Source: Planctomycetota bacterium
Lineage (GTDB): Bacteria > Planctomycetota > Phycisphaerae > Phycisphaerales > Phycisphaeraceae
Length of the DNA stretch: 64,000 nt
Direction: 5' to 3'
NCBI GenBank assembly: GCA_021413865.1
Contig: JAIOPN010000052.1
Location: 42,652 to 106,651, forward strand
Below, piece by piece: positions 16,114 through 23,959 of this stretch. The position numbers and the translations under genes are program-made. Each line of letters opens with the position of its first letter. Position 1 is the stretch's first letter. Below the pieces are notes generated by a model. It saw only the letters and a program-made list of their open reading frames with translations, was not told the origin of the DNA and did no database searches.

Positions 16114-16210
16114 GGTGGGGCAGGCGTCCCGCCTGCCTCTTCGAAATTAGACGCTCTATTGGTGTTCGACCGGCCCCCGGGCCGGCGGCAGGCGGGACGC
16201 CTACCCCACC
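16114..16210. repeat. 24-bp inverted repeat between convergent genes
   Basis: GGTGGGGCAGGCGTCCCGCC (16114-) pairs with GGCGGGACGCCTACCCCACC (ending 16210), with one mismatch (A vs G). The loop contains a second GC hairpin (CCGGCCCCCGGGCCGG). It fills the gap between the phosphatase stop (16106) and the PII stop (16219) and could end transcription from both sides, although no T-run is seen. Confidence 0.75.
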
Positions 16211-16218
16211 AGAAGGCC

Positions 16219-16572
16219 TCAGATTGCCTTGCCGCCGCGTTCCTCGGTGCGGATGCGGATGCACTCCTCGAGGTGCGTGATGAATATCTTCCCGTCGCCG
16301 ATCTCGCCGCCGCCGTGCTTGGCGGCCTTGAGGATGGCGTTCACGGTGATGTCCACAAAAGGGTCGTTGCAGGCGATGTCGATGCGGACCTTGGGCAGGA
16401 GGTTGGGCATGACGGTCTGGCCGCGGTAGAGATCGCCGGCGTCGAGGCCGCCCTGCGCCTGGCCGTGGCCGGTGCAGCGGCTGACGGTGATGCGGGTGAT
16501 CTCCGCCTTGATGAGGGCGGTGCGGACCTCGTCGAGCTTGTCGGGCTGGATAATCGCGGTGATGAGCTTCAT
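16219..16572 (-). CDS. glnK: PII nitrogen-regulatory protein, GlnK/GlnB type
   Basis: 117 residues. The whole sequence follows PII: MKLITAIIQPDKLDEV, the T-loop region GDLYRGQTVMPNLLPK, the B-loop GGGEIGDGKIF and the C-loop-side HLEECIRIRTEERG. In the T-loop Tyr49 matches Tyr46 of E. coli GlnB, but the uridylylated Tyr51 is replaced by Val54, so classical uridylylation is not possible at that site. It lies 46 nt downstream of amtB on the same strand, the usual amtB-glnK order, and probably plugs AmtB when nitrogen is plentiful. Whether GlnK or GlnB is the better name is not decided by sequence. Confidence 0.92.
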   Translation of the reverse strand: MKLITAIIQPDKLDEVRTALIKAEITRITVSRCTGHGQAQGGLDAGDLYRGQTVMPNLLPKVRIDIACNDPFVDITVNAILKAAKHGGGEIGDGKIFITHLEECIRIRTEERGGKAI

Positions 16573-16618
16573 GTCGTGTTCCGGGGGAGTATTCTGGGAA
16601 AAGAAAAAGCCGCCTCGC

Positions 16619-17959
16619 TCAGTTGAGGTTCAGCAGGCCGTAACCGTGCTCGCCGTGGAGGGCGTGGTCCATGCCCGCCATCTCGCGGGTGTCGTCGAGC
16701 CGGAGGCCCAACGTCTTGTCCACGAGGACGACGAGGATGATCGAGCAGACGGCCGAGTAGGCGATGGCGATGCCCACGGCGGTCGCCTGGATGGCGAGCT
16801 GCTCGGACCATGTCTTGGTCGTGACGGAGTCGTTCAGGATGAAGAGGGAGAGCGCCAAGGCGCCGAAGATGCCCGCCGCGCCGTGGATGCCGAAGACGTC
16901 GAGCGTGTCGTCGTAGCCGAGCCGGGTCTTGAGGATGATGGCGAAGTAGCAGAGCACGCTGGCGGCGGCGCCCAGGGCGATCGCCCCGCCGACGCCCACG
17001 GCCCCCGCGGCGGGCGTGATGGCGACCAGCCCGGCGAGGATGCCCGAGCAGAGGCCCAGGCTCGTCGCCTTGCGGTGGCGCAGCGCCTCAATAAGGATCC
17101 ACGCCAGCGCGCCGGTCGCGGCGGCGACCTGCGTCACCGTGAGCGCCCGGGCGGTGAGGTTGTCGCTCTGCACGGCGCTACCGGCGTTGAAACCGAACCA
17201 GCCGACCCAGAGCAGCCCCGCGCCCATCAGCGTCATCACCAGGTTGTTGGGCTGCATCGCCGTGCCGGGGTAGCCCTTGCGCGCGCCGAGGTAGAGGGCC
17301 ATCACCAGGGCGCTGATGCCCGCCGAGATATGCACCACCGTGCCGCCGGCGAAGTCGATCGCCCCCATGTTGAAGAGGAACCCGTCGCCCGCCCACACCC
17401 AGTGCGCCAGCGGGTTGTACACCAGCACGCCCCAGAGCGCGATCAGCACGCAGTAGCCCCTAAAGCGGACACGCTCGGCGATCGCCCCGGCGATCAGCGC
17501 CGGCGTGATGACGGCGAACTTCCCCTGGAACATCGCAAAAACGTACTCCGGCACCGCCACGCCCATCGGCTTGACGACCGATCCGTCGAGCCCGCCGAGC
17601 ATGAACTTGCCCGAGTCCCACCCGCACCAGCCGCCCAGCACGCTCGGGCCGAATGCCATCGCGTAGCCGCAGACCGACCACATCACGCCGATGATCGCCA
17701 TGGCGACGAAGGAGTGCATCATGGTGCCGATGACGTTCTTGGTGCGGACCAGCCCGCCGTAAAACATCGCCAGCCCGGGCACCATCAGGAGCACGAGGGC
17801 GGTGGAGGTGAGCATCCAGGCGGTGGCGCCGGAATCGGTCGCCGTGACCGGGACCGACAAGGCAGCATCATCCGCCCACGCGGTCGCCGCGCCGCCTCCG
17901 AGGATCAAAAAGGACGTCAGGGCAAGGGTGACGGACGCTATGGCGGACCTGGATCGCAT
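16619..17959 (-). CDS. amtB: Ammonium transporter AmtB
   Basis: 446 residues. An N-terminal signal-like segment (LALTSFLILGGGAATAWADD) precedes about eleven membrane helices. Diagnostic pieces are LVLLMVPGLAMFYGGLVRTK in the first helix, NMGAIDFAGGTVVHISAG with the first pore histidine and its Asp, and DVFGIHGAAGIFGAL with the second pore histidine. The start at 17959 has AGGAG 5 nt upstream. PII follows in the same operon, and a sigma-54-like promoter lies about 125 nt upstream of the ATG. Expression is therefore likely to be nitrogen-controlled. Confidence 0.96.
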   Translation of the reverse strand: MRSRSAIASVTLALTSFLILGGGAATAWADDAALSVPVTATDSGATAWMLTSTALVLLMVPGLAMFYGGLVRTKNVIGTMMHSFVAMAIIGVMWSVCGYAMAFGPSVLGGWCGWDSGKFMLGGLDGSVVKPMGVAVPEYVFAMFQGKFAVITPALIAGAIAERVRFRGYCVLIALWGVLVYNPLAHWVWAGDGFLFNMGAIDFAGGTVVHISAGISALVMALYLGARKGYPGTAMQPNNLVMTLMGAGLLWVGWFGFNAGSAVQSDNLTARALTVTQVAAATGALAWILIEALRHRKATSLGLCSGILAGLVAITPAAGAVGVGGAIALGAAASVLCYFAIILKTRLGYDDTLDVFGIHGAAGIFGALALSLFILNDSVTTKTWSEQLAIQATAVGIAIAYSAVCSIILVVLVDKTLGLRLDDTREMAGMDHALHGEHGYGLLNLN

Positions 17960-18342
17960 CAGAATCTCCTAATGAGCACCGCCGTAAAGGCACCAACCCC
18001 ACGGCCGGAATGTGACCTATCTCTCAATTTGAATCTGAAAAAACAACCCGTTTTACTCAATCTCCCAAAAGACTTCAAAGCCGTTGCAAAACAGGTACCC
18101 AAAAAGGCACTAAGATCGCGGCAACCACCTCTAAACCCCTGTTCAAAAATCAAGAAATAGCAAAAAAATATATCAAGAAAGTATCAAGATTCACAAAGGC
18201 ATGCAAGAACAGACCACAGGCAGGGTATCCCGGGTAGTGGGGCGATTTGAAATGGGTGGTTGAAGGCGGGCGCCACTGGTCGGCCGTGTTCGGCGACCAG
18301 TGCGTATTCGATGAAAGAGACTGGTCTCGAAGACGCGACCAA
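17960..18342. other. AT-rich regulatory region upstream of amtB
   Basis: No credible gene is present between the amtB ATG and the stop of the SRPBCC gene at 18343. The stretch is markedly AT-richer than its surroundings, with several A-runs, and contains the sigma-54-like element at 18085-18100. Enhancer sites for an NtrC-like activator would be expected between about 18110 and 18250, but I could not identify a clear dyad. Confidence 0.6.
18085..18100 (-). promoter_or_regulatory. Sigma-54-type promoter of amtB-PII
   Basis: On the minus strand the 16-mer GGGTACCTGTTTTGCA matches the -24/-12 consensus TGGCAC-N5-TTGCA in the invariant GG and GC (spaced by 10 nt), in AC after the GG, and in the whole TTGCA. 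The start point would fall near 18073, giving a leader of about 114 nt to the amtB ATG. Confidence 0.65.
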
Positions 18343-18882
18343 CTACCCCGCCCTCTCCACGATCGACTTCATGTCCGCCAGCCCCTTCTCGAACTGCCCG
18401 CCGACCATCTTGTCGCAGTTCACCACCAGGCCGAACGCCTTGCCCGCGAAATTGTTCCTGCCCGACATCGTCCACGTCACCACCGTCTGCCCGCCCGCTG
18501 ACCTGAACGTGAACTCGGCGGTGTTCGTCGCCTTCATCGGCTTGAGGAACTCCAGCCGGAACCGGACCAGCTCGCCCGGCCGGCTCTCGGTGATCGTCAT
18601 CCGCCCCTCGCCGACCTTGCTGCTCCCCACCCACGCAAACCCCGCCCCGACTCCCGCCGCCGGGCCGTCGTAGGTCACCTTCGCATCCGGGTCGAGCTTC
18701 GCCCAGGGCGACCACGCCTCCCACTTGTGCAGGTCATTCACCTGCTCGAACACCCGCCCCGCCGGCGCGGCCATGCCCATCGACCGCGCCACGCTGAACC
18801 CCGATGGCCGCAGCGCCACCACCACCACGAGCACAACCACCAGCACCACAACGGCCGCGAGAATCATCAGCGGGATCGACAT
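18343..18882 (-). CDS. Membrane-anchored SRPBCC (START-like) protein
   Basis: 179 residues. An N-terminal helix (MSIPLMILAAVVVLVVVLVV) anchors the protein. The remainder (about 30-179) follows the polyketide-cyclase/SRPBCC pattern: RVFEQVNDLHKWEAWSPWAK near the start, VGEGRMTITESRPGELVRF in the sheet, and the long C-terminal helix ending FEKGLADMKSIVERAG. Such proteins bind hydrophobic ligands; no specific ligand can be proposed. GGAG lies about 9 nt before the ATG. It appears monocistronic. Confidence 0.8.
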   Translation of the reverse strand: MSIPLMILAAVVVLVVVLVVVVALRPSGFSVARSMGMAAPAGRVFEQVNDLHKWEAWSPWAKLDPDAKVTYDGPAAGVGAGFAWVGSSKVGEGRMTITESRPGELVRFRLEFLKPMKATNTAEFTFRSAGGQTVVTWTMSGRNNFAGKAFGLVVNCDKMVGGQFEKGLADMKSIVERAG

Positions 18883-19056
18883 GGATTGCTTCTCCTTCGC
18901 CCCGGCGCGGCTGACACGGGCGTCTGTTGTTCATCGCACCTCATGCGTGCACCACGCCCGATGACGAGTCCGGGAGTCGTCGGGGTCCGCCGCTCCTAAA
19001 AATGATCGCACAAAGCCCTTCAGCGAAGTCCTCCCCCGCGCCAAGCCCCGCGCCTA

Positions 19057-19813
19057 TCACTTTGGCCGCAGGTAACGATTGGGAACATTGTTCAAAGGCG
19101 GAACCTCCCGCCCCGCGGCCTCCAGCAGGCAACGGATGTTGGAATAAATATCACGCTCGCTCCGGGTCACCTGGGGGAGAAGCCCCATCTGGGCGTATGA
19201 GATGGGGGTGACATCGAAGAACGTCGTCTCCCATTCGTAGCCCTTGCCCCACGTGACCCCGGCGACCCGCACGTCGGCTCTCGCGCCGGCCGCCAGGAGC
19301 AGCTTCATCACCGGCTCGGAACGGTTCCTGTTCGAGTTCACCGTGTGGAACAGGGGCGTGTGCCCGTTCAGGCCATGCTCATCGATGGCCGCGGCTGCGT
19401 TGACATCGGCCCCCGCCTCGATCAGCGCACGCGCGGCATTCAGGTTCCCGTACTCAGCGGTCACGTGGAGCAGGGAGACACCAGCCAGCGACGTGAACGC
19501 GGAGACCAGGGTCGTGCGGTGCTTAATGCTTAAGCAGCGACGGTGCCGCCGTGACGACGGCCCTGATCGCGTCGGCATCGTCCAGCAGCACCGGCGCGAC
19601 GGCTGGGTCCAGCAACACCGCCCCGCGATCAAACAGCAACCGCAGGCACTCCACGAGCCGATCCGAGCGCGTGTATTCCTCCAGCAACCAATAAACAGGC
19701 AACTTCCCCCGGATCGGCGAACAAGGGTCGGCCCCCGCCTCCAGCGCGGCACGGACGCCTTCAACGTCGTGCCCGTCGAACGCGGAGAGAAGGTCTTCAT
19801 TGGGAGTAGGCAT
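19057..19813 (-). pseudogene. Ankyrin-repeat protein gene with 7-bp duplication frameshift
   Basis: Translation from 19813 (MPTPNEDLLSAFDGHDVEGV) gives an ankyrin-repeat protein that stops at 19523 right after APSLLKH. A second frame continues at once with HRTTLVSAFTSLAGVSLLHV, ARALIEAGADVNAAAA and LLLAAGARADVRVAG to 19057. The break lies at a perfect tandem duplication of TGCTTAA (19520-19526 and 19527-19533). Removing one copy restores a single frame of about 250 residues. Ankyrin proteins mediate protein contacts; no partner is evident. The event could be a recent mutation, a slippage-based switch, or a sequencing error. Confidence 0.8.
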
Positions 19814-20111
19814 CACAAACACCCTTGTGCCACACAACGCCCGGCAACCCGTTCAGCAGCACAGTTCCCCGAGAGTTCGATCGCGGGGAGCGATAACGGA
19901 GTCATTTTATGACCAACGAGGTTGCGGTCCTAATCGGTGGTGGACAGCGGATGCCGATGGAATGGTGCTGTTCTGAGGAGCCACGCCATACACCAGAGCG
20001 CACCGCAACCCGAATCGCCCTACATCGCCCCGAAAGAGTTGGCGCGGCGGCGGTGCTACACGCAGATCGAGTTAGTGGACTACATGAACGCCGCGCGGCA
20101 CCTCGGCGCAG

Positions 20112-20246
20112 GGTGCGTGGAGCGCAACGCACCATTCTCCACGGCCGTCTCGCTAAAGCCATCCAGATCGGCCCTGCCGTGGCACCCATTATTCCCCCCG
20201 CGCGAGCGGATGCGGCATTGGTGCGTTACGCTCCGCTCCACGCACC
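20112..20246. repeat. Interrupted inverted repeat GGTGCGTGGAGCG family
   Basis: The left arm GGTGCGTGGAGCGCAACGCACC (20112-20133) and right arm 20220-20246 are complementary apart from a short AGCG/T insertion in the right arm. Each arm can also fold on itself. They enclose about 86 nt of non-coding DNA. Confidence 0.65.
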
Positions 20247-20259
20247 CCGCCCTCACCCC

Positions 20260-20288
20260 GATGAATCATGCTGCCGCCGGGGGCTATG
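20260..20288. repeat. Single diverged arm of the CATAGCCCCCGGC family
   Basis: GATGAATCATGCTGCCGCCG followed by GGGGCTATG matches the right arm at 903-934 with few changes. No opposing arm lies nearby, so it may be a decayed copy. Confidence 0.65.
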
Positions 20289-20382
20289 CCGGGAAATTCG
20301 AAAAGGGACCGCTGCCATCCGGTGCGGTATGCTGCACCACAAATCGTCGGCGACCGGCATCACGACCAAGCGAGGACCCCTC

Positions 20383-21222
20383 ATGGCATTCCGTTTTGAA
20401 GAGAGGATGTTGCACGAGTACCTGGTCAACGGGTACACGGTTTTTCGCGGCGCAATCCCCGACTCGCTGCTCGGCGAGCTGCGCCGCGAAGGGGACAAGG
20501 CGCGGGCGCTGGCGCACGAGCTGCACGGGCCCAGGGCGCAGCGGCTGGGCTCGGTGGCGCGCTACCCCGACCGCATCAACCAGAAGCCGTTCCAGGATTA
20601 CCGCGAACTCGCGTCGCTGCGGGACGCGGTGCACAAGTTGCTCGGCCCCAACCACAAGCACGCCCACGAGGCGAATCTGGGCATCCTCGTCGAGCCTTTG
20701 GACCGGCCCTGGACGCTCGGCTGGCACCGTGACGCGGTGGTCGAGGTGCCGCCCGAGGCCTACGACGAGGGGCTGCGGGCGAAGCTGGCGGAGGTGTGGA
20801 ACGACCTGCGCTATTTCAACCAGGTGAACTGCGCGTTGTACGCCGAGTCCTGCACCTGGTTCGTGCCCGGCAGCCACCTGCGCCAGCACGACATGCCCGG
20901 GGAGCGGCAGAGTGTGGGGGACGAGACGTTCACCGCGCGGATCGAGGCGATGGGTTGCGAGGAGGCTGAGCGCGCCTGCCTGGAGCACTGCCGGAACTTC
21001 CCAGGCGCGCAGCCGATGCATCTGAACGGGGGGGATTACCTGATCTACCGCCACCTGGGCTGGCACAACGGCAACTACATCCCCTACCAGCCGCGCGCGA
21101 CGATCCACGACGGCGTGTTCTACTACGGCCCGGGGAACGAGTGGTGGGCGACGTGGCATCAGGGGAAGCTCGATGCCGTGGCGCGGCTCAACGCGCGTAA
21201 GGGCGTGCCTGTCCCGGCGTGA
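20383..21222 (+). CDS. Phytanoyl-CoA dioxygenase-like (PhyH) protein
   Basis: 279 residues from MAFRFEERMLHEYLVNGYTV, the typical 'x-x-G-Y-x-V' opening of PhyH proteins. LGWHRDAVVEVP gives the H-x-D iron ligands (His115, Asp117); WFVPGSHLRQHD is the usual gate segment; RHLGWHNGNYIPYQPRATIH supplies the distal His (about 228) and the 2-oxoglutarate Arg (about 238). It should be an Fe(II)/2-oxoglutarate oxygenase, substrate unknown. It heads a plus-strand run of five genes (20383-24709) that contains a second PhyH protein, MgtC-like, a hypothetical and an alpha/beta hydrolase. Confidence 0.8.
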   Translation: MAFRFEERMLHEYLVNGYTVFRGAIPDSLLGELRREGDKARALAHELHGPRAQRLGSVARYPDRINQKPFQDYRELASLRDAVHKLLGPNHKHAHEANLGILVEPLDRPWTLGWHRDAVVEVPPEAYDEGLRAKLAEVWNDLRYFNQVNCALYAESCTWFVPGSHLRQHDMPGERQSVGDETFTARIEAMGCEEAERACLEHCRNFPGAQPMHLNGGDYLIYRHLGWHNGNYIPYQPRATIHDGVFYYGPGNEWWATWHQGKLDAVARLNARKGVPVPA

Positions 21223-21260
21223 CCCCGGAATTCTTGAGCACACGTCGAGGGCAGAACCGC

Positions 21261-22946
21261 ATGACCACGCAGACCCACTCCCCGCAGGCGGCCACGGGCA
21301 CACGCCCGCCCGTGCTCAGCGCGGCGGACCACGAGCACTTCCTCCAACACGGCTATGTGATCGTGAAGAACGTCGTGCCGCCGGAGATCATGGCCGCGGC
21401 AGTGGCGGCGCTCGAGGAGCAGAAGCGCCGCCAGGGCGTCGGCGACGGCTACACGACCACGGCCACGCCCGACGAGGCCAACGCCTGCATCACCGACAAG
21501 ATGCACGACGCCATCGCCGCGCTGTTCGGTGACGCCTACCCGCACGACCGCGGCCGGGGCGGCAACGACATGATGCGCGCCCACCAGCCCGGCGCCGACT
21601 GGCCCACGCCGGTCGCCCACGTCGATGACGACTACCCCACCCTCATGCCCAACGCCTGGGCCGTCGGCTCTTTCCTGTTTCTCACGCCCGTGCAATCACA
21701 CGGCGGGGCGTTCATCTATTTCGACGGATCGCCCAACCGGTTCCGGCAGGCGATGCACCGCTGGCCGAACCTCATCAAGGACCTGACGAACGACGTGGCC
21801 TACTCCGGCGTGTACGCGGAGCTGCTCGCCGAGCCGGGCGACCTGCTGCTGTTCCACCACCTCTGCGGGCACAGCGGGTCCAACAACGTAACCGACCCGC
21901 GCACGCGGCACGCCCTGCTGGGCCGGTGGCACCCGCGCCGCCGCATCGTGCCCGGCGGCAAGCCGTTCGACCAGATGACCACCATCGAGAAAGCCAACTC
22001 GCCGCGCTACCTCAGGGAGGTGCTCGCCTTTGAATTGGCAAGCCCCGTTTGCCCGCACGGGTCCGATGCCGCGGCGGTTCTGCGCGAGGGATGGTCGGGC
22101 GGCGCGGGCATCGTCACGCACTCCATCGTGCACCACGACGGGCGGACGCACCTGCTCTATGTCGATGCGGCCGAGCCAACCGTGCTGCGCCACGCCACCA
22201 GCAAAGACCTCGTGCACTGGTCCCCGGCGGGCAGGACCGAGCCGGGCGTGGGGGCGATCGAGACGGTCAATCTCTGGCAGCACATGCACCACTCGCACAT
22301 GGTCGTCACCGGGCGGGAGGGCGGTGATTCCTCCGCCTGCGTCATGTCGCACCGCGACCTGGATCAATGGCAGACGGTCGAGACAATTCCCGGCTGTCGC
22401 GCCGGCCGGACGTTCTTCACCGGCAAGGGCTACGGGAGCAATCTCGCGTGGGATTACATGCTGTTCCTCGTGAGCGCCGCGACGCCCTCACGCCTGGAGT
22501 GCCGTTGGCACGGGGGCGAGAAGCCCGGGCGGGCGACGTCCGTGGATTTCAGCCGCACGCTGGAGGTCTGGCAGCCGCCGGACGGCCAGGTGATCCGCGA
22601 CTTCACGCTGCACGCGACGCTCGGCGAGCAGCAGTACGCGTTCATCTTCGACCTGGCGGCGTCGGGTGATGCGCCGCCGCGGCCGCACTTCATGCGCGTG
22701 CGCGAAACGTGCAAACTCGAAGCGCCCGCCCTTCCGTTGGCGTACACCGCGCCCACGCCGCCGCGCTGCGTCAGGCCCTACATGCGGGCATTCAACTACT
22801 GGCTCGTCACCTATCTCCGCCGGCACGAGGGGGAGGACAGGCTCTTCTTCGGTGCGATCGATTGGGGCCGTGAGCCCGTTGAGTTGGTCGAGCTTGCCAC
22901 GCCCGCGGCGATGGCGGAGGCGTTTGCGGTGGTCGGCCTGGCTTAG
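21261..22946 (+). CDS. PhyH oxygenase fused to a glycosidase-like propeller domain
   Basis: 561 residues from MTTQTHSPQAATG; an ATG-like earlier start at 21219 overlaps the preceding intergenic region and is not preferred. The N-terminal PhyH half (about 15-240) has LQHGYVIVKNVVPPEI, VAHVDDDYPTLMP with H120-x-D122, and LFHHLCGHSGSNN with the distal His and the TDPRTRHALL arginine. The C-terminal half (about 265-561) reads HSIVHHDGRTHLLYVDAAEP then RHATSKDLVHWSPAGR, the alternating display of GH43/GH32-like five-bladed propellers ('ATSxDLxHW'). The catalytic carboxylates of those glycosidases are not obvious, so it may be a binding domain. The fusion is unusual. Confidence 0.7.
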   Translation: MTTQTHSPQAATGTRPPVLSAADHEHFLQHGYVIVKNVVPPEIMAAAVAALEEQKRRQGVGDGYTTTATPDEANACITDKMHDAIAALFGDAYPHDRGRGGNDMMRAHQPGADWPTPVAHVDDDYPTLMPNAWAVGSFLFLTPVQSHGGAFIYFDGSPNRFRQAMHRWPNLIKDLTNDVAYSGVYAELLAEPGDLLLFHHLCGHSGSNNVTDPRTRHALLGRWHPRRRIVPGGKPFDQMTTIEKANSPRYLREVLAFELASPVCPHGSDAAAVLREGWSGGAGIVTHSIVHHDGRTHLLYVDAAEPTVLRHATSKDLVHWSPAGRTEPGVGAIETVNLWQHMHHSHMVVTGREGGDSSACVMSHRDLDQWQTVETIPGCRAGRTFFTGKGYGSNLAWDYMLFLVSAATPSRLECRWHGGEKPGRATSVDFSRTLEVWQPPDGQVIRDFTLHATLGEQQYAFIFDLAASGDAPPRPHFMRVRETCKLEAPALPLAYTAPTPPRCVRPYMRAFNYWLVTYLRRHEGEDRLFFGAIDWGREPVELVELATPAAMAEAFAVVGLA

Positions 22947-22979
22947 TCGTCTTGCCAACCACCGAGTGAGGAGCAAACC

Positions 22980-23486
22980 ATGACTCTCCCGAACACGCTG
23001 AGCCTGCCCGCCACGCTGGTTGAATCAGCGCAGTCGCTCCTGGCATTTCCCGAGGCCTCGGAGTGGAGCGCGGCGATGGCCCGTCTGCTCCTGGCGGCAG
23101 TGCTGGGCGCCGTACTCGGTGTCACAAGGCAGCACCTGCACAAAGCGGCGGGGCTGCGCACGCACATGCTCGTGGCCCTGGGCTCCGCCGTCACCGTGGT
23201 CACGGCCTCGCACGCGGGCATGTCCAGCGCCGACACCAGCCGGATCATCCAGGGTGTGGTCGCGGGGATCGGTTTCCTGGGCGCGGGCACCATCCTCAAG
23301 GCGGACAGCGAACAGCACGTGCAGGGCCTGACCACCGCGGCGAGCGTCTGGACAACCGCGGCCATCGGCGTGGCCGCCGGCATCGCGCCGCTCTGGCTGC
23401 CGGTGGCTGGCGCCGCGCTGGCATGGTTCATCCTCGGCCCGCTGGGCGTCATGGAACGCCGACTGCAGAAAACGAGCGACAAGTAA
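22980..23486 (+). CDS. MgtC/SapB-family membrane protein
   Basis: 168 residues with about five membrane segments. Core motifs of the MgtC family are present: MARLLLAAVLGAVLGVTRQ, AAGLRTHMLVALGSAVTVV, RIIQGVVAGIGFLGAGTILK and GLTTAASVWTTAAIGVAAG. The soluble C-terminal ACT-like domain of pathogen MgtC is absent. Family members are linked to magnesium limitation and to modulation of F-type ATPase, but the role in environmental bacteria is open. GAGG lies upstream of the start and the gene follows the PhyH fusion by 33 nt. Confidence 0.88.
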   Translation: MTLPNTLSLPATLVESAQSLLAFPEASEWSAAMARLLLAAVLGAVLGVTRQHLHKAAGLRTHMLVALGSAVTVVTASHAGMSSADTSRIIQGVVAGIGFLGAGTILKADSEQHVQGLTTAASVWTTAAIGVAAGIAPLWLPVAGAALAWFILGPLGVMERRLQKTSDK

Positions 23487-23513
23487 GCACCCGTCAAGGA
23501 AAAGGACAATCGC

Positions 23514-23936
23514 ATGGGTTGGAAACTCACCTACGCCCACGACCGCCTCGGCAAACCGGTCTCGGGCAGGCTCGCCGACCTGATCGCCGCCATCGAGAGC
23601 GGCTGCGAGGCGCGCATCTGCATCGACTACGCCCAGGACGGCCCGCCCATCTACCGCGACCTGACGGCGCTCTGGATCAAGGAGGGGCAGGTCTATGCAC
23701 AATCGCCGCCGGTGGTGAGCTGCTGCTTTGAAAATGTTTACGTCGGCGGCGACACGGCGACGGTCGGCCCGGATTACGAGGGCACCGGCCTGCGGTTCCT
23801 CGACAACCCCTACTACTACTTCGAGATCGTCAGCACCCGCGGCGACGTGGACAAGAGCCGGTGGGGCATCGCCGACCACAAGCTCCGCCGGCGGAACCAG
23901 GGGAAGTTCGCGATGCGGTGGTTCACGCGCGAATGA
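23514..23936 (+). CDS. Conserved-looking hypothetical protein
   Basis: 140 residues, soluble. Not recognised. It begins MGWKLTYAHDRLGKPVSGRL, has an acidic alpha/beta first half (LIAAIESGCEARICIDYAQD) and an aromatic second half (DNPYYYFEIVSTRGDVDKSR). AAGGAAAAGGA precedes the start. It sits 27 nt after the MgtC-like gene and 23 nt before the hydrolase, so it belongs to the same run. Confidence 0.65.
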   Translation: MGWKLTYAHDRLGKPVSGRLADLIAAIESGCEARICIDYAQDGPPIYRDLTALWIKEGQVYAQSPPVVSCCFENVYVGGDTATVGPDYEGTGLRFLDNPYYYFEIVSTRGDVDKSRWGIADHKLRRRNQGKFAMRWFTRE

Positions 23937-23959
23937 GGCGGGATTTACGGGAGACAATG

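Larger units (their letters stand above)
19814..20382. other. Gene-free stretch with inverted-repeat fragments
   Basis: About 570 nt without a convincing gene. It contains the interrupted inverted repeat GGTGCGTGGAGCG..CAACGCACC (20112-20133 against 20220-20246) and a single diverged arm of the CATAGCCCCCGGC family (20260-20288). A short frame around 19980-20130 (ESPYIAPKELARRRCY) faintly recalls an excisionase-type HTH but runs into the repeat and is not annotated. The region looks like accumulated remnants of small elements. Confidence 0.5.

Noticed and set aside
19980..20130. Possible excisionase-like HTH remnant (ESPYIAPKELARR)
   Set aside because: Too short, no conserved second helix, runs directly into an inverted repeat.
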